Shown here: positions 46,626 to 58,649 of the stretch, one piece after another
Layout: each line of letters begins with the position of its first letter
Position numbering within the stretch: position 1 is the first letter of the stretch
From: Corbicula japonica
Taxonomy: Eukaryota > Mollusca > Bivalvia > Venerida > Cyrenidae
Assembly (NCBI GenBank): GCA_038501625.1
Contig: JAZAYU010000088.1
Span: 1,674,001-1,738,000 of the forward strand
Reading direction: 5' to 3'
DNA length: 64,000 nucleotides
The notes under the pieces: generated by a model
Database searches by the model: none
The model's input: only the letters and a program-made list of their open reading frames with translations
Told to the model about the DNA's origin: nothing
Translations under genes and position numbers: made by a program

Positions 46626-49600
46626 GTATGCTAACACTGATTGATATTGTCTTTGTACGGCATGTAAAACAGTTGCGATTTGGCGGTCGGGAAATTACTT
46701 TTGACACTGTTGTCTCATTTGTACCTGGACGATTTTATGTATTTGAGAATTCGCCGCAAACTTTCGTTTCTTCCCTATGATAAATGACGTTGTGATTTTT
46801 TTGTCTTGGAATCATAAATTGAACTGTCTTTTTTATCTTTATTAATTGTTTTCTTAAATGAATTCAATACCATTTACTTACACCTCATCGTAAAATTTAG
46901 AACAGTCTTTAATTGAAATGGAGGTAATTATAAAACTGGATACTTTGGATGGGATTAATTGCTGGTGATTAATAAGGTTTTATGTTTTTCTTTAACTAAT
47001 GAGTGGTTCTATTTAAATAAAACAAGCAATTTAGAGCAATTTTCTGGCTGCTCGACCTTTATTTACATGAAATGCATATTTAGCAAAATTTAGGATAACT
47101 TTCGCCAAACTGTTCCAAAGTCTATTATTACAAGATTAAAGCTTAAATTTATGACAGTTATTGGCAACTGATCCCAAATAAGGAGTTGATTCCATGTCTT
47201 TCTAATGAAAAATTACAGACAAAAAGTGACTAATTAGAACTTTGGGTGAGTGTATTTATATGACCTCTATTTCCTTGATATAGCCGTCTCAGCATTCCAG
47301 AACTCCAGCATAAACCATTATCTAAGCATATTTACATGAAAATATGAGAGTGCTAAATTATTGACATGACTGTAACTGCTAATAATCAGTGTTAGTAATG
47401 TAAGATCGACTCAGTATAATGTAAAATATTAACCTTTATGACTATTTTCTGAATTATACCCCCTTTAAATTACTTTATTTGAAATTCAATATTGCTTACT
47501 AGTTTTCAAATATTTGTCCTATTTTTTACTTTAATATATCATCTGCATGAACAAAAGCCATCTGTGATGGCAAGTCAAATAATGGTTACTCATTTTTTAA
47601 TGATTTTCTTCTTAATTTATGCTATTTTCAATTGGCTGTAACTGGAATTTGATGTCGCTTTTAAGTAGTACAGTGCTCATCATATCGACTTACCTGCATA
47701 TACAAAGTTTTCTTTCTGAAAAGAAGAATTGACTTTTTACAGTTATGCCCCTTTCAACTTATTCCCATCTTACACTTTATGTTGCTTATAACTTACAGTC
47801 CATGTCATATTGCGGGAAAAAGTACCTTTGGACAACAGACGTCAATACTTGAAATGATGCCATAAAGTTAATCATACAGCATTATTTATTGTGCATTTCG
47901 CTGTAAAATTCATTTTTTATTGTCAAAATATGTAACGAAATAACTTTTTAGTTGTGAAAAAATAATTAATAGTTGTAAGTTCATTCAAAATTAAGCAACA
48001 ACAAAAATATCACAAAATGTACCTTTTCCCGTGGCGTGCCACACATAGCAGATTTTTTATCCAAGGTTTCGGCGTTTCCCCAAAATGAAAGTTGATTTCC
48101 GCGTTACCCTACGTTGCCCCAAAATGTTACCCCGTAAAATGACCTCTATCTACCAGCCAAGACTTCCGAAATGTCAAACAAATTTTGTATCGGGCACAGC
48201 AGAGATCAGTTACTAGACTAGCACATAGAAAAGCGAAAACATATATGCGAAGGTGTTTAAAACATGAGTTTTCCGGACCTATTGTCGACTTTTTCAGCAA
48301 ATTTCGTAGATTTCACCGAATGATGAAAAAACGAAAAAACGATAGAAATGTGGAGGAAATTGACTAGTGAGCATTACAGCCGATTCCTAGGAGATCATCC
48401 CGCGCTAGGTTGTTTTCCCTACAAATATTTATAAGTATATAAAAACAACGATTTTCTCACAGAAATCAAGAAAATACTCACCGGAAAAATTCCAGGATAA
48501 GTCGCGGCTTTGCCATTTTCGCAAGGTAACGTTTGGGCACGGTGTATACATGTAGTAGCAATACTTAAAAATATCATCTGCAGAAAGATACTGTTTTCTT
48601 ACAAATGATAACGTCATATCAACTTTATAGTTCTTTCCCTTTAACTTTAGCCTGAAACATCATGCAACTGTTTATAAATTGAATGGTAGAGGCAAAATAT
48701 GTTATACTAAGTTCTTGTGACAAAATACTAGGAAGATGTCATCTGCATGATTCAAGATTTATCGTTGTGAGTTATACCTCTTTCAAACAGAAGTCGACAC
48801 AAGTGTTCCCTGAAAAAATAATTATTTTTTTTAACTTTTTGTCTGCATTGGGATGCTGAGTATTTAAACAGTAGAAAACTAAGTTTAAGGCCCATACAGT
48901 TGGAGGTTGTTTTATTATTTTTACTCTTCGTGCAGTGAAGAAAAAGAAAATTAAGGTTACATTTTTTATTTGTGTTTTTTAATCCATGAATGAAATCAAT
49001 ACAAAGTATCAATTTTACGGGTATAATGTGGACAGAATAATATTAAGCGGTGAACTAATCAAATTAATAAATGGAATTTACAAAATCATAAATAACTGAT
49101 ACCCGGTCATTTTTTCTTGGGACATGTCTGTCCGCTTTTCAGATTGTAATAGATTCATATTTCAACATCATATGGTGGTTCCCACATTGTTTGCTAATTC
49201 TTAATTACATAGTGAACATTTTGATTTCTTTCCGTCTGCTGCCCGTTTGAAGTAACTTCATGCAGGTATGTTGATGATGTTATGCGGTGGTGTTTCAGTT
49301 TGATATTTACTTTAAAAATATCTTTTTAGGAATGTGATACTGAACATCACCGTCGTTTACTGTTATATTTAAACAATATTCATATATTGATTCGCTATAT
49401 ACACCAATTAAAAAGTCAAGATGATGTATTATTATGTACACGATATCCAATCAATGATTATAGTAGTAGGTCCTGATTTTCAAAAGGTCTTGCTAGTAGC
49501 GTCAAACAAAAGATCTTTGCTATCAAAACTTGCTAATTGACAGAAGTGACAAGTGCAAACTGGGAACATAATTTGACATTTTGAAATGTCACAACAACTT

Positions 49601-49997
49601 CGATGCGTTAAATACGTCACCTGCGGCGAAGAAATGTATCGCAAATTGTGGCTTATCGGCACTTTTCCAATTCTATAACCTCAAATATCAAACGAATTTG
49701 GAACAAAAATGAAATTCATTTTTATAAAAAAAATATTTTTTTTATCCGAGTACCCGAGTAATATATTTACTACTCGATACTCGGACGATCGATCGTTTAC
49801 TCGGTTTTTCGATTACTCGTTGCCTCAACGTTTTTATTAAAGAAATATAGTGTGGCAAATTAGCACTTACATTTGATACCCGTTAAGAAAACCAAAAACG
49901 AAAACAACAAAACAACAAATTAACAACAAGAAACTAATAATTATATTAAATGTGTACCTGTTATCAATATTTGATAAATAAAATTTCCGTATTTCAG
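46626..49997. other. Intron between LU domains
   Basis: AT-rich with no strong repeat. A minus-strand ATG mini-exon candidate (48516-48482, MAKPRLILEFFR then gtgagt) is noted but unsupported by partners. Confidence 0.4.
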
Positions 49998-50092
49998 AAA
50001 TCCCGTCGAATATAACACGTTGTTTCAACTGAAGAGACATGCATGATGCAAGCATTTGTAGTAGCACGATTGACTGCGATATGGAAACAGAA
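49998..50092 (+). CDS. LU domain 2, exon 1, with in-frame UGA at a cysteine position
   Basis: The acceptor is ttccgtatttcag and the donor is gtaagt. It is 95 bases, phase 1 to 0, the same as the first exon of domain 1. It encodes IPSNITRCFN, then TGA (50030-50032), then RDMHDASICSSTIDCDMETE. The TGA stands where the second LU cysteine belongs (C-x-x-C). It may be a null allele, a sequencing error, a decayed module or, less likely, selenocysteine. Confidence 0.6.
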
Positions 50093-50129
50093 GTAAGTAG
50101 CAATCCGTTTACATGTACAAGTATCGGAA

Positions 50130-50164
50130 CATTATTTGTTATTATAATTATTATTACTATTATA

Positions 50165-50251
<87 letters not shown>

Positions 50252-50252
50252 T
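50130..50252. repeat. Microsatellite (ATT)n(TAG)n
   Basis: Runs of att then tag triplets start about 40 bases after the donor of the preceding exon. Confidence 0.95.
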
Positions 50253-50454
50253 TTTGTTGTTGCTACAGCGCTCTGCAGGCCTGGTGATTAACCCATCTAC
50301 AGTTGATCACTATGCTTAACTCTTTTTGTGCTCGACGGTGACAGGGGATTGATAGTTTATGAAGGTTTATGGGGAAATATTTTCTTTAAAGAACCTAGAA
50401 GCTCGGTTTCTTTTATCCCTGTCATCGTGTACTTGGTAATTTGACTCAAGGGGC

Positions 50455-50930
50455 TTTGTTAGGATAAGAGCTCAGTACTTTCACGGATAGTTCTTTGTTG
50501 TTTCTGTCAGGATAAGAGCTCAGTACTTTCACGGGAAGTTTGTTTTTTTCTGTTATGATTAGAACACAGTACTATCACACACAATTCCTCGTTGTTTCTG
50601 TTAGGAAAATAGCTCGTTAATATCACGAATAGCTATTTGATGTTTCTGTGAGGAAAAGAGCCCAGTAATATCACGGAAAGTTCAGTTTTGTTGCTGTTAG
50701 AAGAGGTCAGTACTTCCACGGATTGTTCTTTGTTGTTTCTGTTAGATAAGAGTTCGTTACTATCAGGGATAGCTCTTTGTTTTTTTAACATAAGAGCTCA
50801 TTATATTCACCGGAAGTTTGTCCTTTCAGTTAGGATTTGAACTCTGTAATATCATACATAATTCTTCGTTGTGACTGTTAATTTAACAGCTCAGTACTAT
50901 CACGGATAGCTCTTTTATTTCTGTTAGGAG
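50455..50930. repeat. Degenerate tandem repeat, about 57-bp units
   Basis: Units contain gataagagctcagtactttc, acggatag and ttctttgttgtttctgtta. About eight or nine diverged copies. Confidence 0.8.
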
Positions 50931-51309
50931 TAAACCAGTGTGCAAGGAAAGCAACTTGTTATTTTAGTCAAAATTCTTGGAAAGTAGATTGCAGTTTTTG
51001 TTGAGAGGAGACACGTGTACACTGAAAATATTTGGATGAAATCATTGAGCGTAGAAAATATACATAGTTTTATATCTTTCGTTTAAAGCCAGACATGAAA
51101 ATATAAAACGTAATGTGACTCAATGGAATGTTTCTATTCATAACCTACAGGGCGTTAATAGACAAACGTTTAACTTTAATCCCAGATATGATAAAACACA
51201 GCTGCAGTCTTTATCTAAATTTATCGTTTGTGTGCCTGTGCAAGCAACACTTTAAATTGATGTGTAGGTTTAAGGTAATTCACGAAGATAACTTGTACTT
51301 GTTTGTTAT

Positions 51310-51440
51310 TTAAGAAGTTGTTGGGGCAAGTATGTGGTTGGTTCACTTAGAACCGGTTTCAACCCCCATGTAACAAATTGTTTTGCCACTTACCGTTCCA
51401 AGCCGGTAACCCTCGTTGTTTTCTATTCTTTATTTGTTTC
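51310..51440 (+). repeat. Dispersed family R3 copy
   Basis: ttggggcaagtatgtggttg, gccacttaccgttccaagcc and ggtaaccctcg follow the order seen in the other copies. Confidence 0.65.
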
Positions 51441-51674
51441 TGCAGTCTTATATATCGGTAAGGAAGTATAATTAACTTGTTCTTACCGACAGATATCTAC
51501 ACTTCAAATTCAATTTCATCCTCTTCGAGGTTTAAATCATCTAACGAATCACTGTTGCTGATGGTACGCAGTGAAACGTATTAAATGGATGGCTAAAGTA
51601 AAAGTCGCTAACAATTTATAGGATTGTGTACAATGTTTTGACTTTTAATGTCGACGAGCTCCACAAGCTATTTA

Positions 51675-51870
51675 GTCAGTACTGTTATCAGTAAATTAAC
51701 CCGTTACCGATGTCATGCAGTGATTGTTACGTATATCAGGGCTATCCGATCAACGTTTTTTTGGCGTTGTCCCGGTTAGCTCAGTTGGTTGCGTCGCAGG
51801 AATTGCATGGCTAGGCGCTGTCGCCGTGACGGTGCGGGTTCGCTTCCAGCTAGAGACACTATCATTTGCC
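51675..51870 (+). mobile_element. Family R2 SINE copy with split tRNA-like segment
   Basis: gttgtcccggttagctcagt is followed by an inserted ggttgcgtcgcaggaattgc and then ctaggcgctgtcgcc and gcgggttcgc. It shares the upstream block tactgttatcagtaaa with 40780. Confidence 0.6.
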
Positions 51871-52146
51871 ACTTATTGCTGCCAAATCGCATGACATCAT
51901 TGGCTTTGTCATCAGCGTGACTGTTCAAATAGCCGTCCAAAAAAGCTGTGGTATCACGAATTCAGCTCATTATTGCGGTAAACATTAGAGTACATAAATA
52001 ATTAGTGTACATATAAGAACTGAACTGAAATTTGAGTGTGTTCAGCTTGAAGTCCGCCCGGCATCAATGCTTTAAACAACCCAAATGTTTTCCATACCCA
52101 AATAAAAACCAATAAATCCTATTCAATCCTAACAATATAATTTCAG

Positions 52147-52206
52147 AATTGTTTGGTAATGAAAACGCGAAGTGGAACATTTGATCTTCAATGCACAAGT
52201 AAAAGG
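52147..52206 (+). CDS. LU domain 2, exon 2
   Basis: The acceptor is aatataatttcag and the donor is gtaagt. The 20 codons (phase 0 to 0) read NCLVMKTRSGTFDLQCTSKR, giving cysteines five and six of the domain. Confidence 0.7.
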
Positions 52207-52229
52207 GTAAGTATTTCGTCATTTTATCT

Positions 52230-52870
52230 GTTTGGTTGCACGACAATGACCGGAGTTTGTGTCGTTTTCTCCTCTTTGGTTGCACGACAGTGACCGGAGT
52301 TTGCGTCGTTTTCTCCTCTTTGGTTGCACGACAGTGACCGGAGTTTGCGTCGTTTTCTCCTCTTTGGTTGCACGACAGTGACCGGAGTTTGCGTCGTTTT
52401 TTCCTCTTTGGTTGGACGAAGGTGACGGGAGCTTGCTTCGCTTTCTCCTCTTTGGTTGGACGACGGTGACGGGTGTTTGCGTCGTTTTTTCCTCTTTGGT
52501 TTGACGAAGGTGACGGGAGCTTGCTTCGTTTTCTCCTCTTTGGTTGGACGACGGTGACGGGTGTTTGCGTCGTTTTCTCCTCTTCGGTTGGACGACGGTG
52601 ACGGTAGTTGTGTCGTTTTCTCCTCTTTGGTTGGACGACGGTGAAAGGAGTTTGCGTCGTTTTCTCCTCTTTGGTTGGACGACGGTTACGGGAGTTTGCG
52701 TCGTTTTCTCCTCTTTGGTTGGACGACGGTGACGGGTGTTTGCGCCGTTTTCTCCTCTTTGGTTGGACGACGGTGACGGGAGTTTGCGTCGTTGTTTTCT
52801 CTTTGGTTGGACGACGGTGACGGTAGTTGTGTCATTTTCTCCTCTTTGGTTGCAAGGCGGTGACGGGAGT
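52230..52870. repeat. 44-bp minisatellite, about 14.5 copies
   Basis: The unit holds cctctttggttggacgacgg followed by tgacgggagtttgcgtcg and ttttct. It starts 24 bases after the exon donor. As 44 is not a multiple of three, all three frames cycle, which produces a 223-residue minus-strand frame that is not a gene. Confidence 0.95.
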
Positions 52871-53027
52871 TTAAGAGTTATGAACTTCAAGGTTTATGGG
52901 AAAATTTGGTATAGAACCTATAATTCGATAGATTTCATATATTCCTGTCATCGTGTTCTATCTGATTTGACAACAGGAGCTCTGGTCTCGGAAAGGTTAT
53001 TGTGTACCTAGCCCTTTGGCTTTGGAA

Positions 53028-53145
53028 TAGATGAAAAGGGAACTTTGAAAGACATTGAGCACGACAAATATGAAAATATTGCAGACTCGGTTTGTTTGAG
53101 CTGGTTGATGGACAGTAATGGAAATGCATTTTACTGCAAGGCTAT
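53028..53145 (+). repeat. Dispersed family R1 copy
   Basis: gatgaaaagggaactttgaa, gagcacgacaaatatg and cagtaatggaaatgcat match the other copies. Confidence 0.75.
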
Positions 53146-53154
53146 AAGCTTCTT

Positions 53155-53520
53155 ATGTTTTAAAATATTATGTTTGTGGGCTTTTGCATGAAACATTGTC
53201 GAGTTGATGGGTTGGTTGGAGTTATTCCACCAAGAAAACTTGTACTTGTTTGTTCATATGAGAACCTGAAGGGGCAAGTGGGAGGTTGGTGCACCTGGTT
53301 TAATCCCCCAGTGGCAAATTGTTTTACCACTAGCCGTTCCATGACGGTAATCAAGCGTTTCTCTTTACTTGACAATCGATTTCGGTGTATTTAAAAAATA
53401 AATCTCTTCTTGCACCCACGCTCTTTATTTTCCTCTCTATATACTGGCATCGAATGGAGGCTGTATTTTCTGGGTGTGGCGATTCTTGATATGCATGTTT
53501 GGAATGATTGGTATTAATCT
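53155..53520 (+). repeat. Dispersed family R3, longest copy
   Basis: It begins near cttttgcatgaaacattg and continues through acttgtacttgtttgttcat, ccccagtggcaaattgtttt and gtggcgattcttgatatgca. Confidence 0.7.
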
Positions 53521-53534
53521 GATAAAAACGCATG

Positions 53535-53750
53535 GAAGATTCCATCTTCACTGCCATATGTATACCATCGCTTGGGATAAATCAAAATTGTACTGTTTAT
53601 TGTACATATTAAGTTGCGCTCAACACGGGGCTAGGCGGCGTTGGCAGTTATATGCATGTTACTGCCATTGATGGGGCTCAATCAAACCGAGCCTGCAATA
53701 TTTCCATATTTGTCCGTTTAGTGGCTTTCAAAGTTCCCTTTTCATCTATC
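53535..53750 (-). repeat. Dispersed family R1 copy
   Basis: Inverted relative to 53028, ending aaagttcccttttcatcta. The pair flanks the R3 copy. Confidence 0.75.
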
Positions 53751-54464
53751 TTAAGGTTTTTACCTTTGTTTATATTCACTAGTTCCTTAATATAATAAGC
53801 TCTTGTGTCATTCAGTACTGGTGTATATCTTTCAAAACTGCAAATATCATCGTTCATAAAATTGAAACTTACCTGATACATAAGCTAAAATAATAATTCA
53901 TTCTTGTTGTTATTTTTTACCATGGAGTAAACAACTAAATTGTTTATATAGTTTATAATAAACAAATATAGGAATCTTATTTTCTGCTAATGCACAGCAG
54001 TGTTGGCTTTCATGTATAATAAAACAATTTTTATTTCGACTCATCTCGAGTCCAGATTGCAAAATGCTGTGACTAGTGATTTGGTCATTCCGTGGCTTAG
54101 TTTTTGCTCTGTAAAAAAGTTATCTTATACTTTATTATACTTTACATGTATCGCTGAACAATCAATTTTATAGAGGAAAATCAACATTTTTTATTTTTGT
54201 CATCTATTTTCGCGAATAGAAAATTGACAGTCAAAATCATTTTTACTTATCATATTGTATATATTTTTTAGACAAAAAGGCATATTGGTGTCACTAACAT
54301 GTTATTTTTGAAGGCATTTAAATGTGTGTTTTGTGTTGATTAGTTTTTGTGTTTAGATCTAAATAGAGTTTTAGGGAATTTTAAGATCTATTTTTTTATT
54401 TTCTGTTCTAACTTTGTAAAATAAACATAAATAAATGTGCAAAATGATATTGGAAAGAATTTTA

Positions 54465-54790
54465 TCGTAAGAAAGCGAAAAATGCATATCAGGAATCGTC
54501 ACACTCACAAAACACAACCTCTCCACGCAGGGAGAAAGAAGAGACAAAAATAACGATAAAGTGAACACTACATGTAGGGGTTACCGCCTTGGAACGGTCA
54601 GTGTCAAAACAATATGCCACTGGGGTTTTAAACTAAGTTTTAGGGTTCACCAACCTCATACTTGCCCAAACAGGTTCTCATATGAACAAACAAGTACAAA
54701 AAATAACTCTAACCCACCCTCAGCTCAACAATGTTGCATACAAAAGCACACAAACATATATACAACATATTAAGAAGCTTATAGCATTGT
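54465..54790 (-). repeat. Dispersed family R3 copy
   Basis: Inverted: tgcatatcaggaatcgtcac, gccttggaacggtcagtgtc and gaacaaacaagtacaaaa. Confidence 0.7.
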
Positions 54791-54993
54791 AAATCAAAAG
54801 GGCGGGCACGCAATGATATTATCAAGACCAGATCACTTGGTGTCAAATTAGCATGAACACGATAGCGAGAAAGATTTCGACAATTTCATTTCTCAATGAC
54901 AGTGCAATGGCGACTGTCATGCCACATTTAAAAGCGCATATAAAAACTTTAAAAGATAGTGTTTTTATATCGTGACTGATGTTATATTTGCAG

Positions 54994-55111
54994 CAATGTA
55001 GTCTTCTGGTTGAAATGCCAAAATTGCTTGATCCCGATGAGACACGATGCTGCGACACACACTTTTGCAATGGAAACCCTTTGATACCAACGTTAGATAA
55101 AGCATCTATTT
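54994..55111 (+). CDS. LU domain 2, last exon
   Basis: The acceptor is gttatatttgcag and the donor is gtaagt. It is 118 bases, phase 0 to 1. It encodes QCSLLVEMPKLLDPDETRCC and DTHFCNGNPLIP, closing the domain with CC-x(4)-CN. Confidence 0.7.
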
Positions 55112-55304
55112 GTAAGTAACTCGTGAAGATTTTTTGCTTTCTTGATTTTTAAATATTGTCTTTGAGGTTTTCTGGGATTTGCAGGATTTGTATTCTCAGA
55201 TCCCTTGTCATAATTCTATAATTATGTTTAGTTCCACCAATTGATTTCTCATTTAGGGCAAACCCATTATTTTATCTAGGGACCATACGCCAAATGGTAT
55301 TTAT

Positions 55305-55525
55305 CTGAAAATACAGCATGTTCACCTCCATATGCATACTATCGTTCGGGGTTGATCGAAATTGTATTGTTTATTGAGTTGCTTCCATTCCGTCCTTGGT
55401 GGTTTTTACAATAATATGCATTTCCAAAACTGCACACGAACAGGCTCAGTCAAACCGAGCCTATACATTTGCATATTTGTCGTGTTTAATGACTTTAAGA
55501 ATTCCCTTTTCATCTATTTTAAATA
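55305..55525 (-). repeat. Dispersed family R1 copy
   Basis: Motifs tccatatgcatactatcgtt, caggctcagtcaaaccgagc and aattcccttttcatctattt in inverted order. Confidence 0.7.
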
Positions 55526-56364
55526 AAGAGAGACATGAATTTTCTTTTATACCCACTATTGCGATTTTGTTACTTCTGTTTTACCCATATACTTTGATTA
55601 AATGCCAAAGGTTTCCAACTGATTGTATGGGATTCAATGGCTATTTAACAAAATAATTTACCATTTAATTTTTATCTTATTTTGTTTAAAGTTAAAATAT
55701 GGTACTTTGATTCCAAGCCGAGAAATTAAAATAATATGCCAGGCGTAGTTAGAACATTGAATAATTGTATAACCAATTTATCGGTCACACCTACATGTAC
55801 TGTTTGAGGCTGAGGCATTCAGATCTTTTGTCTGGAGAGCTAGATGCATATAGCTATCGCATTGTCTCGGATATTAATCAACTTTCATCTTAATAAGGCG
55901 AAGTGTCGACTTAGAAACATGCCCCTGCCTCATAGATCAAAGTACCATTTTTCCTTTCTTTAAGTTTTCTAAAAATCTATTGTTTCTTCATCAATTTATT
56001 TTCTGGTTTAAAATGAAGCCCCAGTCTAAAAACAAGGCACCAGGATCATTAATCGGACTTTTGTGACTTGCTCTTATTTGACAATATTTTAATCGTGACA
56101 CATCTAGGTTAAAAGATTATTTTATGTTTTCGAGATTCGTTTAGGCAATCATCGCAAAAAGCACATGTTCTTCAAGTCTGATTTTTACTCGAGAAAAATA
56201 TATTTTTGTAATCTTTGAAAGACGGTAGAATAAAATGATTTACTTCTATTAAGATTTATTTACATAACATTATTTTTTTCAACTAATTTAAACAATCACA
56301 CACTTTTATGACTTATTGATGGATAATATAAAATTTTATATTTTATCTTTGATTTATATTTCAG

Positions 56365-56401
56365 TAGGAAACTTCTTCCTGTCATCCAAATATACTATTA
56401 G
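56365..56401 (+). CDS. Small exon after LU domain 2
   Basis: The acceptor is atttatatttcag and the donor is gtaagt. It is 37 bases, entering in phase 1 as required and leaving in phase 2. It encodes about LGNFFLSSKYTI. It could start a linker or a C-terminal tail; following exons are not visible before the retrotransposon. Confidence 0.4.
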
Positions 56402-57299
56402 GTAAGTAAATCAAGTATCATATGTGATATTATAATTACAATTGACTATAACGTAATTTACTCATAATGTAAACTCGTTTAAGTATATTTCCCAATAACT
56501 TTTAAATGTATAGCCTGGAAAGTCAACTGCGGTGCGTTTGCTCATTGCGTTTGCAGCTAACTTGCAGATCTTTTGGAGGCGTGTTAATGAAAAATATATT
56601 GTCTTATGGCAGCTTCGAGGTCCAAACAGTTAGATAAAAATAAGTCACAGTTAAAGCGTTGGTGATGGGTCCAGCGTTTATCGGACGGCGTGGACATTAA
56701 TATGCATTTCCTTTACAGCTAATGAAACCAAGCCTGCAATATTGATATGATCCACACAGTTTGGACATATAAGTGACTTACGTGATCTATTTATGAATTT
56801 CTAGTCAATAATCCATGTTTCCAGTGGTGGACATTTGGCATTATTTAAATGAACTAATATAAAGCAGTAACATTTACCACTTTGAACATTAATTCACATA
56901 AATATACTGTTTCTTAAACTGGACGAACTGTGCATCCATATCCGAATTATTGTTCCGTAGCAACGTATCGTAATCAACTTTTATCCAGTGTTAAATGCAA
57001 TTTCTCCATTGAATATCACTAGTATTTGTTTAATCATTTACGTATGAACTTGTATTCACAGTGCACTTTCGCCGTAAGAGCTGATGTTTTGTTATTTTTA
57101 ACTGTGCATTTACAATTGTCAGCTTCCGTCAGCCACTTTTACGTTGCATTGTGGGATTGTTTACCGTTGCTACATAGCGATAGTCTCTAAGCTGTATTCT
57201 GTCAAACAATGTTTCCCAGAAAATTAACTGCAAAGACATTATTTATATGCCATTTAATGTAAAGCATTTGTATTTATTTAAATATCCATTTAAGCCGAT

Positions 57300-57482
57300 A
57301 ATAGCCATTCTTATTGCCTACGATCACTTATTGATCGTTCTCATACGTTTGTTGATCGTTTACGATCACTATTTTGATCGTTTTCGACCATCAACCATAA
57401 AACGGTCAACGATCACTTTTTTATGGTTTTGATGATCGTTTTCGATCAGTTAATTGATCGTTTTCCCAGTTTTAGTATAAAT
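57300..57482 (+). promoter_or_regulatory. LTR U3 region with gatcgtt repeats and TATA box
   Basis: At least seven gatcgtt or acgatcact blocks lie between 57318 and 57465, followed by TATAAATA at 57475-57482. This looks like the element's own promoter; transcription would start about 30 bases downstream (inference). Confidence 0.55.
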
Positions 57483-58236
57483 AGCCCGATTTTTGTGCAG
57501 AAGAGTCAGTCTCGCATCAGCTTTTACAACGAGCAGCTACGCTCAATTTTTGGCTTAAATCTCAAAGTAATAATTTTTGTTAGTAGCTGTCGTATTCGGA
57601 AATCATAATAAAATTAGTACAGAAGATTTTTATTAACTTTCCTTAAGTAACATAAAGAGTCTTTTAACAATTATACAATTTAAAAGCATTTATTATAACA
57701 GTTATACATGGTACATTTGGTTACTGACATTGAACTCCGGTATTTGGTATTTAATATTAGAGCTTAACCTGCATTAAACAAGCAAACGTGCACTGTGTCG
57801 GCTCTTAGAATTCTATGAGATTATTATAAAGAATAATATATTGAAAGTATTGAACGTTAAATAAAATATAGTTAACTGTTTTACGGAGTTGAGTTCAAAT
57901 AATCAAAAAACGGCTTTTTTACTACGGTTATTTAAAGCAGCAGTGACCAACTGAACCAGCAAGACGAGACTCGAGGCCAGTAACACCAGGGCCGGTTCAC
58001 AGATCTACCAGAGGCAGCTAGTATAACACGGATCCGCACTTAGGAGCAGCAAGTATACCACCCATCCATACCAAAGGGGTAGCTGATATACCGATCCATA
58101 CCTAGCGGCAGCCAGCCGATCCATACTGAGGCGCAGCAAAGTGACATACTTGGACAGACCTCTGTAGACCAGGGCAAGATCCATAGGGGAAGTAGCCTAT
58201 GGTGACACGCTACCACGGGAAGCCCGTAACATTTTA

Positions 58237-58254
58237 TGGTGGCAGCGGTGGGAT
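58237..58254 (+). promoter_or_regulatory. Primer-binding site for tRNA-Leu
   Basis: TGGTGGCAGCGGTGGGAT begins five bases after the LTR end and is complementary to the 3' end, including CCA, of eukaryotic tRNA-Leu(AAG/TAG) as I remember it. It primes minus-strand synthesis in related elements. Confidence 0.75.
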
Positions 58255-58649
58255 CTGATCAAAACAGCATCAGATCCAGTGAAACCTACCCACACTTCAG
58301 AGGTAACTTTCAAAGGAGGGTGGTATTAAAGACCTTTAAGCAGCAGTTTTCTTGCGTACAGCCCGAATATTAATTTGTGTTTTATCTTAAAATATCGTAG
58401 CTAGACATTCGAGTCAAATAACGTCCTCCCGTGTCAACATAGATCAACATACTAGCAGTATTTAAGCAGCACATTCATAATCAGGATAATAAACATTTTG
58501 ACGTTAAATAACACGAGCAGGCGTTCAAACTTATTTATCAACATACTTACAGTATTTAAGCAGCACTTTCCTAATCAGTATAATAAACACTTTTACTTTA
58601 AATAATATAGGCAGGCGGGCAATCTTATTTTAAAGCAGTGCACTCCAGA

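Larger units (their letters stand above)
41258..56401 (+). other. Ly6/uPAR (LU) domain gene, two domains, 5' and 3' ends missing
   Basis: Eight exons join in phase: 41258-41352, 45956-46031, 46346-46386, 46481-46625, 49998-50092, 52147-52206, 54994-55111 and 56365-56401. They encode two LU three-finger domains, each ending in the family hallmark CC-x(4)-CN (TECCYENNCN and RCCDTHFCNG). Each domain starts and ends at a phase-1 intron, and the first exon of each is exactly 95 bases, so the second looks like a module duplication. LU proteins are secreted or GPI-anchored binding modules. No signal peptide or anchor exon was found here. A UGA replaces the second cysteine of domain 2. Confidence 0.7.

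Noticed and set aside
52219..52890. Minus-strand frame of 223 residues rich in basic repeats
   Set aside because: It is produced entirely by the 44-bp minisatellite, whose period cycles through all frames without stops. No start context, splice signal or family resemblance.
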